Shown piece by piece: positions 10,315 to 21,786 of a stretch of DNA of 64,000 nt. The stretch covers positions 75,121 through 139,120 of the forward strand of contig LSRX01000681.1 in the NCBI GenBank assembly GCA_001939145.1, read 5' to 3'. The position numbers and the translations under genes are program-made. The stretch comes from Symbiodinium microadriaticum (taxonomy: Eukaryota; Sar; Dinophyceae; Suessiales; Symbiodiniaceae). The notes beneath the pieces were generated by a model that saw only the letters and a program-made list of their open reading frames with translations, made no database searches and was not told the DNA's origin. The first letter of the stretch is position 1. Every line of letters starts with the position of its first letter.

Positions 10315-13300
10315 ATGCAAGGTCGGTTGTTTTCGGCAAAAAGGGGGGTCAGCATGCAGCGGCAAGGCTTACTCTCATGCCTCGCCGGAGTGAGGGCAGG
10401 CATAGACAGTGTGCAGGAATCACAGCCGGTTTGTTTAGCACGCGAAGAACCACGGGTCTGTCCTTGCGCAGCTGAGGCGAGTCGAAGCTCCAGGTCGGCA
10501 CTGAAGATGTCGATGTCCTGCCTGCAGCAAGTCTTGGCAGCAGGGATCGCAGTCCTCATTACGGTGCTGGATAATTTCCCCTACGGTTTCCTGGTCTTCC
10601 CTATGGCGCACGAACTCCACGGTGTGGGGATTTCCATGGTGCTGCTGTCTGCAGCCGTTGCCCAAGCAGTCTTTTCCTGTTCGTCGAACTTGCCCGAAGG
10701 CCTTGGATGCATGATCGTCGAAAATATACCGATGTTGCACTCAATGGCCCTGTCGGTGACCACGTCCTTGGCAGAAAGACCTGACATGATTCTGCCCACA
10801 ACGCTTGCTTTATATGCGACTGCATCTCTCGCGACAGCTGTTGCCTTTCTACTGTTAGGCTATTTCGAGCTAGAGCGAGTTTTCATGATTTTACCAAAGC
10901 CAGTCTTGATGGGCTGCATTGGTGGAATGGGTATTTACATCATGGCAGCAGGCGTGGAAGCCAGCACTGGCATAAGCTGGGCATGGAGCAAAGCCGTGTT
11001 TCTGGATCAAGCAATGCAGTGGCCCAAAATCCTTGTCCTGCTGGTGCTAGAGCTTTTGCTCTTGAACTGTCTTCGGCTCGCCCGGGGCCGGGACTGGGAA
11101 TCTTTCGTGCTTCCACTTTTCTTCTTAGGCTTGGTCCCAGCCACTTGGATGGCGTTGACCGTGGCTGGCTACTCGCGTGAACTGGCGCAGGAGGATGGTT
11201 GGATTTTCAACGATTTTCCAATGCTGACTACCTACCATTTTCAAATGCTAAGACCGGAACTCGTTGCCTGGGACATTTTCCCATATCAACTACCCCTGCT
11301 CATGGGCATCGTGATTTTCAGCTGCCTGCATGTTCCTGTAAATGTACCGGCTCTTGCTCAAGCCACTGGGCGGGAGGTGGATGTCAACCGTGAACTGGCC
11401 GCACATGGCATCGCAAATTTGATTGCTGCATGCCTTGGCACGCTTCAGAATTATATGGTCTACTCGTCAAGCCTGCTCTACTTCAAGTGTGGTGGGGGCT
11501 CCCGGATAACAGGCTTCATCGTGTCACTGGTTGTCCTGATGATAATACCCTTGGCCAGCACAGTGATTTCGTTCCTGCCCCGGGTCCTTGCAGGAGTGCT
11601 GCTTAGTCACCTTGGTGTCGAGCTCGTTTGGGAAGCCCTTGTGGAGACGTGGCCCACGCTAGATGTGATGGAGTACATCATTGCCGTCTCCATCGCGTGC
11701 ATTTGCACCATCAGTTTCATCTACGGCCTCTTGATCGGCTTGCTTTGTGCCTGCATCGCTTTCGCAGCACAAGCAGCGCGCTCGGATCCCGTTCGCTTCG
11801 CCTTTTATCCTGGCCGCGGGGTGCGGTCTCGGAAATTGAGAAGCCAGTTGGAACTCCGGATGCTCGAAGACTTTGACAACAGGGGTGGCTTCATGGTGCT
11901 GCGCCTTCATGGCGTGCTGTTCTTCGGTAACACCCACTCCTTGCCCAAGAGGGTGCACGACATCCAGTGCAAGGCTTTGATTCTGGACTTTGCACAGGTG
12001 GTCTCTATTGACTCGTCGGCATACAGCTACCTGGATGAAGCTGATTAAGTGGATAGAGTCCAAGGGCTTTGCATCTCAGGTCAGCTGAACGCCTTGGCTA
12101 CAAGTTTGCATGGCAAGGGCATCGAGCTGCTTTGCAGCGGCCTGCAGCACGCAGCAATGCACAAGGCGGGGCCGAGGGGCCGCCGGGCTGCTCCCGGAAG
12201 CTCTCTGCATGTAGAATGCAGCTGAAGGTGCAAAGGTACCCTCAACTTCATGCTGCGAGCTTCTTTTCTGTCCCTTGGCTCCAGAGCATCACGCAATCTG
12301 TTTTTGCAGACCTTCTGCCAGACCTTCTGCTTGAGGACATGGATTCGGCAGTTCAAAGAGTGGAGGAGATTGCTTTGACCTCAGCCTGAGCTCGCCTATA
12401 AGGGACGGCGCTTTCCTAGTTCGGCCTTTGGAGGTTCTGACCCTTGCTCCGACTCCGCCTTCCCTGCTGCGGACTTGCCCCTCGGCGCGAGCTGCTCCAT
12501 GGGCCGCCGAAGCCTCCGAGGCGGCCTCTTGGGAGAAGCGTAAAAGTGGGGGGATGCGTGAATCGCCACGGACTATGAGGCGGACGAGGTCTTCTTTGAC
12601 GAGGTCTGCAGTTGCCTCTTGGAGCCCCTCGGCCTCCTACAACCTGAGACAAGCAGAGCGCTTCGAGGCTTCTTCGAGTCGGGTTCTCAGTTCGTTGCAT
12701 GCGAAGATCTGTGCGGAATCAGATGTATCAGTTGTCGCATGGTGTTGGACGTGGTGCTTGCAAGAGGTTCCAGCGTGCCGGAGAAGGGACTGTTCTGTGG
12801 AACCCTGGGGACTCTTCGGATTTCGCCTTCCTGCTGGTGAGTGGACATGTTGGTGTGCCCTGCTCAGGTACACGAAGAGGTTTCTCAAATTGTGAAATTT
12901 TCCAGTGAAGCTGTACACTACTACTCGGAACACAGGTTCTGGATGCCTACTGCGATCGAGTTGGAACAGAGAGCGGTCCGAATTTCGTGGAGTGCAGCGT
13001 GCGAGGGCAGTTTACCGGCGAGCTAAACCTGCACCTTGGCGACCAACGTTGCTCCCGAGCTGACATGGCGTTTTCCGCCTGACTGCTTGACCCAGGTTCA
13101 CCGGCGAGTCTCGCAAAAACCGAGTTGTTGCCGAAACCTGAGCCTGTAGTGTCGCCGATACAGTTAGCGCTCTGGGGTGGCGAGTCCCCAGAAGGCAACT
13201 GAAGACCTCTCAATGTGGACCGTGACCCGGAGCAGCCTGCTTCGAATGCAGCAAGATGCGCTGCTTGCCATGTTGGATTTCGTCCTTGCACTTGTCTCAG
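10315..13300 (+). CDS. SulP/SLC26-type anion transporter with STAS and cyclic-nucleotide-binding domains
   Basis: A 1.7-kb exon encodes a polytopic membrane protein. It starts with NFPYGFLVFPMA and ENIPMLHSMA, followed by about ten hydrophobic segments ending near 11780. A STAS domain follows from about 11800 (FMVLRLHGVLFFGN, LILDFAQVVSIDSSAYSYL). TAA at 12046-12048 interrupts the STAS. Homologous coding (LNALATSLHGKGIELLCSGL) resumes in the same frame at 12085, and DLLPDLLLEDMDSAVQRVEE lies at about 12308-12367. Further exons carry a cNMP-binding fold: EGTVLWNPGDSSDFAFLLVS (12785-12840), FTGELNLHLGDQRC (about 13011-13052) and LSMWTVTRSSLLRMQQDA (about 13207-13260). This order resembles the fungal YGR125W/VSB1-type SulP-STAS-cNMP proteins rather than plain sulfate permeases. 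Substrate and membrane are unknown. The true start may be in an upstream exon; the ATG at 10315 is the first in the open frame, and 10507 is an alternative. The 3' end is not fixed. Confidence 0.82.
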
Positions 13301-13465
13301 ACTGTGTCGTGTGCTGGGTCTCATCGGATTTCAGGCTGCCGCTGGCCTTTGCTTTACAAGGCATTGCGCATAGGCCTCGGTATTGTCTCGACTTTGCTGC
13401 ATCAAACCAGCAGTGCTTTAGTATATTGTTGGGTGCCAAGGCTGCGCTATGCTGCGCACAGGCCC

Positions 13466-13530
13466 GTGAGGGAGGGAGGGACGGAGGGAGGGAGGGAGGG
13501 AGGGAGCGGGTGCAAGGGAGGGACGGACGA
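13466..13530 (+). repeat. GGGA-rich tandem repeat
   Basis: A run of GGGA and GGACGGA units lies between the transporter and TBCE. It is purine-rich on the + strand. Confidence 0.8.
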
Positions 13531-13820
13531 AGTTGTCACTCGGTGCTTGCTAGCTTGTCAGGATGTACCTGAGCATGCTCGACGGTCATGTACATACTGT
13601 TTAAGTCTAAATCGGAGAATACATCCTAGGATCTCGGTCCTGCCTATATTTGATATTTGTCTCAAAGTTTAGAAGCTTTGCGTTTGGAATGCCACAAGAG
13701 CATCTGAAGATGTAGGCTCGGACACCCGGTCCCTGCAAAATCATCAACCGGAAGAAAATGAGCCTCCGTTGCTGAGTGCCTGTAGCTCGCTTGCGCCGAG
13801 GGGGTGCAATCTTGGAGTAC

Positions 13821-16800
13821 AGGAAGGACTGGGCAAGCACAGTGGCACCTACCAGGGCAAGACGCTTTTCACTTGTCGGTGGCCGGCCTCGGATTTTATG
13901 TCAGTCGTGAGGGGAAGGGTTGAGACGATGTGGTTTTGGTCGGCAGGGATGGTCACGGCAGCTTTGCAAAGGCAGGGGCGGAACTCCTCTGCTTCCCAAG
14001 ATCTTGAGCTGCACATCTTTTCTTTCGTGGGGCTTGCCTCAAGGTGGAGAAGCTTGAACTCGGTATGCCTATTCAGTCGCTCTCCTGGTTGCGTCGCTTG
14101 CCTTTCTCTGAAGCCGCTTAGTGGATTGCGAGCCAGGCGAGCCATTGCAGAGAAGTACTTTGCAGCGGCGTTGCCCGAGGCACAAAGCTAACAGCAATAG
14201 GGCGATCGTGCAAGTATCTCCTTGCAAAGTTCTTTTCACGCAGCTAGGCAGCCAAGAAGAGCACACGACAAGAGACGCTGGATGCCATGGACTACATGGA
14301 CTCCAAGGCTTGTGACGATGCTCTTGTCAAGATTGTGTGCATCAAATGGCGTTTCCATGAGGGCAGGGAGAAGTCCATGTCGGTGGAGTCGGCCTGCCTC
14401 GCTTGTGGCTTGTAGATTGATATAGCCAGCATGCCTATGGCATTGTCAGTTCTAAGCCCTAAGTTGTGCTTCATTTGCTTTGTGTTGCGGTAGCAGGTTT
14501 GTTGGTCGCTACGATATCGAGCAGCGTCAGCAGCGCCTCGAGGGATTTGTCGAGCCGGAGCCCCAGCAACCAGTTCTTACTGCATGCCGCGTGTGCTCTG
14601 CGGACAGGATGTCCTTGGCTGAGAGTGCCCTGGCTTCACGCTACCCTGACGAGATCTGGTCGGGTGACTGGACCGGCTGCGACAACCTGTCGTCAACCAC
14701 AACCGGCAAAGACCGTGTTCAGGAGCTTGCCCAACCTGAAGAGTCTCTGGCTGGCGAGTCCCTCACTTGCAACTGAAACCCCCATTTCCCGGGCGAAGCC
14801 ACCAAGGACAAAAGCCTGATCTGCGAGTGGGCTGACGTCGCCGCCATTTGCGAGCTGTGTCCGAACCTGGAGTGGTTATCTCTCTCGAGGACTTCGTTCC
14901 TTAGACCCTGCCTGAGAAGCTTTGGTGTCACCGGCGTGCGCGAGCGAAATCGGAACAGCCCATGAACAGCACAATTCCGACCAGGCTGCTGTCGACGACT
15001 GTCACGGCAGTGTTGTTTCTCCGGAATCTGTGGCACATCCCAAGAGCGTAAAAGCGGACAGGGCCGGCAGCAGTGTCTCGCAGAGGACACGGCTGAGAGC
15101 CTGCCAGCCGGGGGCACTGCCTGCTCCGGCTCACGCACCGAATGGTACGAAACTTCGAAAGCAGTCCCTCCTTTCTGCTCTTGACTGGAATTGTGGGCTC
15201 AGGCATGTCAGATCGATTGGTCTTCAAACCTTTCGTTTGCAAAGTTCGGACCTTGATCCTGAACGGTACGGGAATTGCCGGGGGCCCGCCAGCCGGTCAC
15301 GCGATCCTAAATGCATTGGCTTGTCCTCAGCTGAGACCTGGTCAGATCTTCTCGCAGTCGATGCTCTGGGTGGGACCTGCTCCCGTGTGTTGCTATGTGT
15401 GAGGGTCAGGGCCATGAGATAAGAGAATCCAAGGGCTGCTCGGAGGCATGCTCGTGAGTGTGAGTGCTGCATCAGTGTGAGCTCTTGGCTCAAGACTCCG
15501 TTCCAGCACGGCCGGTTGGCGCAGGCCGACATGGAGCAGCTGCATGTTTTTGAGGCTCTTCCCCCAGACTGGACGACGTTTCTGGATCCGTGTAGCTTTT
15601 TGGCATTGCAGAGTTCAAGCGCGGGGCCTTTTCTGAACAACAGATCCATTGAGCTCTACTGGTCCAGCATTTGTAGGTGTCACCTGGAGTTAATCATCAA
15701 CGCCGATAGCTCCTGCACAATCGAGGTTCGCTTTGACGTCGATGTTGATAGGCTGTTGCAGGAGGGAGCCTGCTCATCAGAAGCCGAGTCCTCGTTTCTG
15801 CCAATTCTTCTCCTACAGCGTCATTGGAAATGCTTGTTCCGTGACCTGGTCGGTGTTGCTGGGCACGTGCAGTCTGCACATGCACGGTCCAACGTGTCGG
15901 AGAAGGATCCCGACCAAAAAAACCCTGGCAAGGAAGCTACGGAAGAGAAGTCAGAGCCCGAAGAGGAGGAACAGGATCTTTACCCACCAGTCCGGCTGCG
16001 CCCCGGATCGCTCCGCACAACAGCTGGTAACGAGTTACGTTGTACTTTGGAAGAGCTTAGCTTCCCTCTGCTCCCGGATGCGCGTGCGACTCCTGCAGTT
16101 CACAGCGCCAACCTCCTGCGAGAAGTCGTTTTCTCTGAGGATGCGTTTGCCCGATGTACCTCTTGTCACCTTGCAAGCCCCCTCGGTGGTGATCGCTGTG
16201 TTATGGCGAAACATCCACTGCCTTGGCAGGGAGCGGTCACGGCGTTTCCTGAAGAGCCTCGGCCACAGCTGCCACAGCTGACGCTGAGCAGAAAACAGCC
16301 TGTGTGGGCATGGCGCATCGCGCGGCGCCCTTGTGCATACTACGAAGTTGAAATTAAAAGACCGGTGGATCGGGTTGTTGCTGCCGGGGATTCGCCCGGG
16401 GCACACTGCGTGTCGGTTGGCCTGGCGCTCGCATCTATACCTCTGCGAGGCTTGTGCCGACAACAGGCAGGCTGGAACCAGCATAGCTGGGCACTGCACG
16501 GAGATGATGGTCAAATGTACCACGGACATGGCCAAGGTCAGCGGTTCAATCCACTGTGGATCAACTCTTGCCAAGGAGGAACTGCGAAGGGCTACGCAGC
16601 AGATGCTTCCCGAAACGATTCAGAGAAGCATCAAGGTCGAGGCCGCATGCCGAAATTCAGCGTTGGCGATGTCATCGGCTGTGGGGTTTGTAAGCTTGAT
16701 GCGCCTGGAGAGTTGGGCATCTTCTTTGCGCTCAACGGCGAGCTTCTAGGTGTTTGTTTTCCGGTTTTCGCAACTGTTGAGCCTCGATTCTATCCATGCG

Positions 16801-19800
16801 TCGGGATTGACACGCCCTGGGACTTGTCCTTCAACTTTGGTTGCGAGCCCTTCCGTCTGGATTTGAATAAACTCCAGAACTTGAAGCACGTCTATAGCCC
16901 TCGATATGCAGCGACCCGTTGGATTGATGTGTCCAATCGGGTCATGGAGTTTCCCATCTCGCACTGGCCTTCAAAAGTCTTGTTGGAAGCACAGGAACTC
17001 TCGCTGGACAGCGATCCCAGCGATGATCATGATGACAGCAGTGATCGCAACACTGATCATGAGCAGGCAGATGGCCAAGATTCAGCAAGTCATACCGACA
17101 CAGAAAGTCCCGATCTAGATGCAGGGCCACTTGGCCTCGACAGGTAGGCTCGAGCTCACATCGAATGATGTCGCAGAGCTGCAGCGCTTAGCAGCTCAGT
17201 GGTGAGCGCCTGGAACAAAAGAATCGGACTTTGGCGCGTGTGATGCTGGTCAAGAAATGTGGCCAGAAGGTTCGTCTTGCATGTTGGTTTCCGGATCGTA
17301 CGTTCAAGTCAACATGCAACATGACCGGTAGTGTCGTGCAGGCCTCTTCCCACAGCTGGAGCATTTGCATCTTTCCCAGAATTCTTTGGAGGAGGCACGG
17401 GTGTCATGTACTCAGGGCTGCCTTGGATCACTCCTCATCAAATCCCAACACCGACTGCACTGGGAGTAGACAGTCGTGCATACATTCGCTTCTTCACGGT
17501 GGTTTTGCAGGGCATCCCGACTACCCTCGACGATGCAGAGGTGCTTGCGGCTGCTGCAGTCTTTCTATTATGTTGGTTGGTTCGTGTCGATGCCGTTGTT
17601 CCAAGTTAGCATGCGCAGACATGCAGGTTCGAAGAGCTTGTTTTGAGCTCCTGGACAACGGGCTCCAACTGTTATTCCCGTTACGAAAAGCACCAGAACA
17701 ACTATCCATTTCAGGTTGACTTTAACTTGCGTTGAACATGGGTCGGGCAAGTACTTGTCAAGCAAGCGCGGGCAGATCCCATCGGGTAGATCTTATCGTA
17801 CTGTTGCTTGAGGGAGGCAGATACAGAACAGCCCCAATCCTCCCTTCCGGCGAACACTGGTCGGTGTCGTGCTGTACAGTGGCCGGTGCGGATGTTACAG
17901 CTGGTTGCTGCGACCTTGAGCTGGGTGCTTTGTGGCAGCAGTGCGGCGGGACAGATCATGAATTCGCCCGCTGGCACGGAATCTTAAAGGCATCTGCCGT
18001 CCAATTCAAGCAGTGTTTTGAGAAGACGAGGTTGTGTGTCATGCTGGTGCTTCGTATATCTTCTGACCCAAAGTCCCAAAGCTGAAAACTTCACAAGCTG
18101 GGGCATCCTGCAGAGGGGCTCCGAGCGTAGTGGCGACACAAGTGGTGAGTTCTTCCTTGAACGGCTATACCGGGATCCACAAGCGACTACTTGTAGGCCC
18201 CGATGTTCCGCACGTTCTCGAGAAGTGCTCAAGCTTAGCAAAAACTGGTTAGCTAAAAGGTAGGAGATGCAAGGCATCTTGTCGAATGCAGCAACAGGGA
18301 TCCAAAAACAAGTCGTAGAGGCATGATGACAACCATCATAGTAGTGCCGTTGATCTTGACCTAAGTTGCTCAAGATGCACGGCGGAACCAACTGTGCTTT
18401 TCAGATGTGGCCGACAGGGGAACCCCGATGCGCCTGCGCGCCGCTTGCAGAGACTTCAGTCGCTGGCTTCCGCCTTATGGTTGTGGCGTGTCATGGTGCT
18501 GAATCCATCCACCGACGTGCCAGGTTTTGGACAACAACCGCATTTCGGACTGGACGGTTCTGTCCGTGCCTTCTTACATTCGGTGCAGAGATGAGCGGGA
18601 ATTCCATGCATTGGTAGGCAGACCTGTCCTAAGGCGCCGTGCGATTGCTGCTTTTCCTTCCCTGCAGGCAGCACGTCGCATGGGATTGTGCCGGGTGCTA
18701 GGGAATGTGGGGCCCAGGCCCTGCACTTGAATGGCAACCTGCTCGGCGAAAGCACCGAAACTCAGGGAGAGATCCGTGAGTCGACTTCCTTTCGGCTGCT
18801 CAACCGAGGCATCGAGGGTCTGGCTCGAGCTGCGGCCGACCAGACGCCAAGGCGCCTTACAGCGAGACCCCAAGCAAGGCGAAGGCTTGAGTAACTCTTG
18901 AAAGAGGACCCAGATGCATCCACTTGAGGCACTTTTCTTGAACGAAAACAAGTTGGCAGCTTCTCTGCATGTTGCGAAGCCCGCTTGTAGCTGTTTTAGT
19001 GGGTTTTGGCTGAGGCCTCCTGGCGGAGCATCGGTGCACTTTCCAGCTACGCCCTCCTGGAGCTCAAGGCGTACCGAGCATGCTGGGTTCGTTTCGAGAC
19101 GCAGCTCCATTCATGAGAGGTGCAACGAATCCCTCTCACCGATTCGGGATCTCCACTGGCCTCTCCGATGCTGCTGCGACAGGCCAGGAGTCTCGCAAGA
19201 GCGCATGCAGTGTCTTGTTTTCAATGATTTGATGCTAAGTGCCGCAAGGTTCTTATCGCCCTCATGCCAACGCTCATGCGGCTCAACGCTTCTGAGGTAA
19301 CCGTGAAGGTGGCTGGGGGTGTTTTTATGTCACTTGGAAGTCGGACAGTCTCAACGCTGGACTTGAACATTGCAGGAGAGGACGGCTGCAGAGAGGCCGT
19401 TCCTGGAGGGGCAGTACAATCGGGTTTAGTCGGCACTGGCCCGACGACAGGTACTTCCTGTCCATTGCTCATCAGACTGACAGCCCGCTGGTCGGGCCTG
19501 AGTTTCAAAGACTCCGTTTTTTTGCTGCCGTGCTTAACGACTCCATCCCTGAGGTGCAGGGACTGGCGGAATCCTGCAACATCCAAGAGCATGCTGCGGA
19601 CTCGATGTTTTCACATGCGCGCTCTGGGCGTAAGAACTTACAGCCGAGGTTGAGAGATTACGTGCGATCCACGGTGCGGTAGCCTGAAGCCAAGTGCGTT
19701 TGGGGCTCCCGCTGCATCAGCTCGCAGCCGCCATCGCAGTCCCGGCTTCTTAGGTCGGTGGTGACATCACCGAGCACTCGCAAGCTTCACGATCCGCGCT

Positions 19801-20396
19801 GTCGAATGCCTTAGTGGAGGCACATCCGTGCCACGCGCCACGCCGCATTGCCTCGCGGGACAGTGCTATGTCTATCAGGTCTCCTTACGACCGGTGGGCG
19901 CAGCCATCGTGGAGAAGCCCGTAACACGAAAGAAGGCCTTGCCACCAACGCAGATCTCCGTTTTCTACGAGCAGCATCAATGCGGGTTGCGGTCTGGAAA
20001 GGTGCCACACACCATGACAGTGGGAGAGCTGAAAAGACTGGCACAGCTGCTCTTCAAGCAGGTGCACGGAGAGGTGCAACCCGCACCGCTCAGAATGCGA
20101 TTGGATCGCAGGTGCCGTTGGATAGGCTGATGCTGACCTTGGCAGACGACGGGCTACCCTTTGGGGCCGGTACCTCAGATCGGCAGTGGGGTCTTGCAGC
20201 AAGGCTCAGCTCAAGATGCCTGGAGCAGGTGCCACTTGATGATGAGGCCAGGGAGCTCGGTTTCTTCGGCCGGGGGCCCTTCGCTCTTCCGATCCGACCA
20301 CGCTGAAACGTCCGTAGCACGGCCGCGCGAGGAATTGGAGACGGAGCTGAAATCCGTGTGGATGATTCTGCAGACATTCCACCCCCAAAGACATGA
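13821..20396 (+). CDS. TBCE: Tubulin-folding cofactor E (TBCE), multi-exon
   Basis: TBCE binds alpha-tubulin during assembly and recycling of the tubulin heterodimer. Exons in the expected order are as follows. The second half of a CAP-Gly domain is EGLGKHSGTYQGKTLFTC (13821-13874). FVGRYDIEQRQQRLEGFVE lies near 14501-14557, and LAESALASRYPDEIW near 14612-14655. Leucine-rich repeats are SLPNLKSLWLAS (about 14724-14760), ICELCPNLEWLSLSRTSF (about 14848-14900), VRTLILNGTGIAG (15242-15280), LFPQLEHLHLSQNSL (about 17343-17387), FLDNNRISDW (about 18524-18553), LHLNGNLLGES (about 18722-18755) and HPLEALFLNENKLA (about 18917-18958). RYFLSIAHQTDSPLVGPEF follows near 19450-19510. The ubiquitin-like end holds TMTVGELKRLAQLLFKQV (20013-20066) and DGAEIRVDDSADIPPPKT, with stop at 20394-20396. 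The exon with the first half of CAP-Gly was not found. A complete F-box/SPRY gene lies inside the intron between about 15370 and 17340. Exon edges are approximate. Confidence 0.85.
15485..15494 (+). other. Spliced-leader relic before the F-box/SPRY gene
   Basis: TTGGCTCAAG is the last 10 nt of the dinoflagellate spliced leader. It stands 36 nt before the ATG at 15531 of an intronless 538-residue gene, in the sense orientation. Position and orientation are those expected of a reverse-transcribed, trans-spliced mRNA. A 10-nt match alone is weak; the context makes it credible. Confidence 0.65.
15531..17147 (+). CDS. F-box-like and SPRY-domain protein, intronless, nested in a TBCE intron
   Basis: A single frame of 538 codons starts at the ATG at 15531, 36 nt after the leader relic; the frame is also open further upstream without an ATG. 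Residues about 4-54 (VFEALPP..TFLDPCSFLALQ.SS.....RSIELYWSSIC) resemble an F-box, which recruits substrates to SCF ubiquitin ligases. Residues about 132-152 are acidic/basic low complexity. Residues about 270-442 form a SPRY domain: YYEVEIKRP, CVSVGLALASIPL, WALHGDDGQMYHG, FSVGDVIGCGV, GIFFALNGELLG and FYPCVGIDTPWDLSFNFG. The tail is Asp/Ser-rich. F-box plus SPRY recalls FBXO45-type adaptors, though here the SPRY is longer and orthology is not claimed. It lies wholly inside an intron of TBCE on the same strand, whereas its host and neighbours are split into many exons. The frame shows no stop or frameshift, so it may be functional. Confidence 0.82.
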   Translation: MEQLHVFEALPPDWTTFLDPCSFLALQSSSAGPFLNNRSIELYWSSICRCHLELIINADSSCTIEVRFDVDVDRLLQEGACSSEAESSFLPILLLQRHWKCLFRDLVGVAGHVQSAHARSNVSEKDPDQKNPGKEATEEKSEPEEEEQDLYPPVRLRPGSLRTTAGNELRCTLEELSFPLLPDARATPAVHSANLLREVVFSEDAFARCTSCHLASPLGGDRCVMAKHPLPWQGAVTAFPEEPRPQLPQLTLSRKQPVWAWRIARRPCAYYEVEIKRPVDRVVAAGDSPGAHCVSVGLALASIPLRGLCRQQAGWNQHSWALHGDDGQMYHGHGQGQRFNPLWINSCQGGTAKGYAADASRNDSEKHQGRGRMPKFSVGDVIGCGVCKLDAPGELGIFFALNGELLGVCFPVFATVEPRFYPCVGIDTPWDLSFNFGCEPFRLDLNKLQNLKHVYSPRYAATRWIDVSNRVMEFPISHWPSKVLLEAQELSLDSDPSDDHDDSSDRNTDHEQADGQDSASHTDTESPDLDAGPLGLDR

Positions 20397-20809
20397 CAGC
20401 ATTGTGTTAAGAGAAGGCACGGATGCACGGGTGATCATGGGTGTTTAATTTGGGTTTTGGGAAAGCATCTCCTACGCAGCTCTCAAAGTCACAATATATT
20501 CTGACCTGCCACAGCCAGCTGCCTTCATGAGATTCTGTGTGTGGTCCATAAGTGACCAAGACAGTTGCAGAAGGCGTAAAAAGGGCACAAACCTCAAGCT
20601 AACAAGTGTAGTTGCTGCATGCCTGCTGCATGCTGACGTATGTGGGCGCCAAGTCCCAGGGCCAAGAGTCTGCTCAAAGCTGCTCTGCTCCAGTGTGCAG
20701 AAGCTAGCGGCTGCCCATCAAGCTCAGTCCCACAGGCCTTTCTAGGAATAGGTCCTGCACCAGACATGTGGTAACCTCCTGTGCTTAAAGAGTCTTGGTC
20801 TCGCCTCGC
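20397..20809. other. Spacer between TBCE and the basic protein gene
   Basis: No gene or repeat recognised. It probably holds the TBCE 3' end and the next gene's 5' end. Confidence 0.4.
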
Positions 20810-21541
20810 ATGGGTCGGGGACTGCCCAATCACTTGGCATCACTTCTCCGCCACCATGCGCCGGAGAAGCCATCTGAGGAGCAGGTGAAAGCAAAGGAGA
20901 CGGGTCGAGCGGCGCGTAGGCGTGCTGCACGAAGTAAGCGAAAGATCAAGCAAGCCGAGAGGCATAGCCAGGAGCAGGAGAAACGGCGTGCCAGGAAGGC
21001 GGAGCGAGCAGAGAAGCTGGTTGCCCAGGAAGATGTCCAGCCCCCTGTTCAGACTGCCGAAGTGCCCTCTGAAGTCAAGACAAAACGGCAAGGAAAGAGC
21101 AAGGCCGTGAAGAAAGTTCAGCCGAAAAAACCGGGCAACGCTGCAAAGGCCTCCGGAGTCGAGGCGTTGTTCGATCCAGAAGGTGCAGCGAGAGATGAGG
21201 CACTTCTGAGAAAGCTGGAGAAAAATCTTGGGATCGCACGGGATCCGTCCAAGAGAAAGAAGGAGGAACGCCGGATATTCGAGGCACTCGGCTTCGATGC
21301 CTTCGATGCTGCGGATGCTGGCATGGAGGAGCTCTCATCGGATGAGCAGGGTCCCGAAGAGGTCACCAGCTCGTATGGCCCTGCGCCTGCACATCGCCTA
21401 CCAGCTGAGGGCGACTCCTCTGCAGATGCCATGGCGAGTTTGCTCGAGACCATTCTCGGAGGTAAGTCATCCGCAACTGATGCTGGCCCCAAGAAAAAAC
21501 GCCGTGTAGCAAAGTCCCTGAAGATGGCACGTAGCACCTGA
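20810..21541 (+). CDS. Basic, coiled-coil, probably nuclear/nucleolar protein
   Basis: An intronless frame of 243 codons runs from the ATG at 20810; the frame is open upstream but without another ATG before 20795. Residues about 20-70 are Lys/Arg/Glu/Ala-rich (ARRRAARSKRKIKQAERHSQ) and likely helical or coiled coil. A Lys-rich stretch follows at about 85-110. Then LLRKLEKNLGIARDPSKRKK and RRIFEALGFDAFDAADAG. The C-terminus has the nuclear-signal-like PKKKRRVAK. The LEKNLGI...KK...GFD segment faintly recalls the N-terminal part of NOM1/SGD1 nucleolar proteins, but no MIF4G domain follows, so I leave it unnamed. Confidence 0.6.
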   Translation: MGRGLPNHLASLLRHHAPEKPSEEQVKAKETGRAARRRAARSKRKIKQAERHSQEQEKRRARKAERAEKLVAQEDVQPPVQTAEVPSEVKTKRQGKSKAVKKVQPKKPGNAAKASGVEALFDPEGAARDEALLRKLEKNLGIARDPSKRKKEERRIFEALGFDAFDAADAGMEELSSDEQGPEEVTSSYGPAPAHRLPAEGDSSADAMASLLETILGGKSSATDAGPKKKRRVAKSLKMARST

Positions 21542-21786
21542 CAGACACCCATCCGAAGGAAAAAGGCAAAGGCTTTTCATCGTGGAACGTTGCCTTCGCG
21601 TACGCAACCTGGCCATGCTCTCCCGTGCTGGACAGTTGCTGAATGATTTTTCAGGCACTGCAAAAGCAAACAGACTTTCCCATCCTCTGCAAGCGGTGGC
21701 ACATGTTTATGTTGACCACGTGGCGAAGCGCAATACGTCATGAGCATGCATGAGCACGACGTTGCCCTAAGCATCACATCGCGAGC

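Noticed and set aside
18364-18375. GTTGCTCAAG before an ATG inside the TBCE gene
   Set aside because: Only partly matches the leader. The ATG opens a short frame without features, and the site lies among TBCE exons.
20790-20812. Possible third leader relic (TCTTGGTCTC) before the basic protein gene at 20810
   Set aside because: It needs an inserted base and loses the AAG end. The gene is intronless, but the match is no better than chance.
20810-21541. Identification of the basic protein as NOM1/SGD1
   Set aside because: Only a short LEKNLGI...GFD resemblance; no MIF4G or MA3 domain follows.
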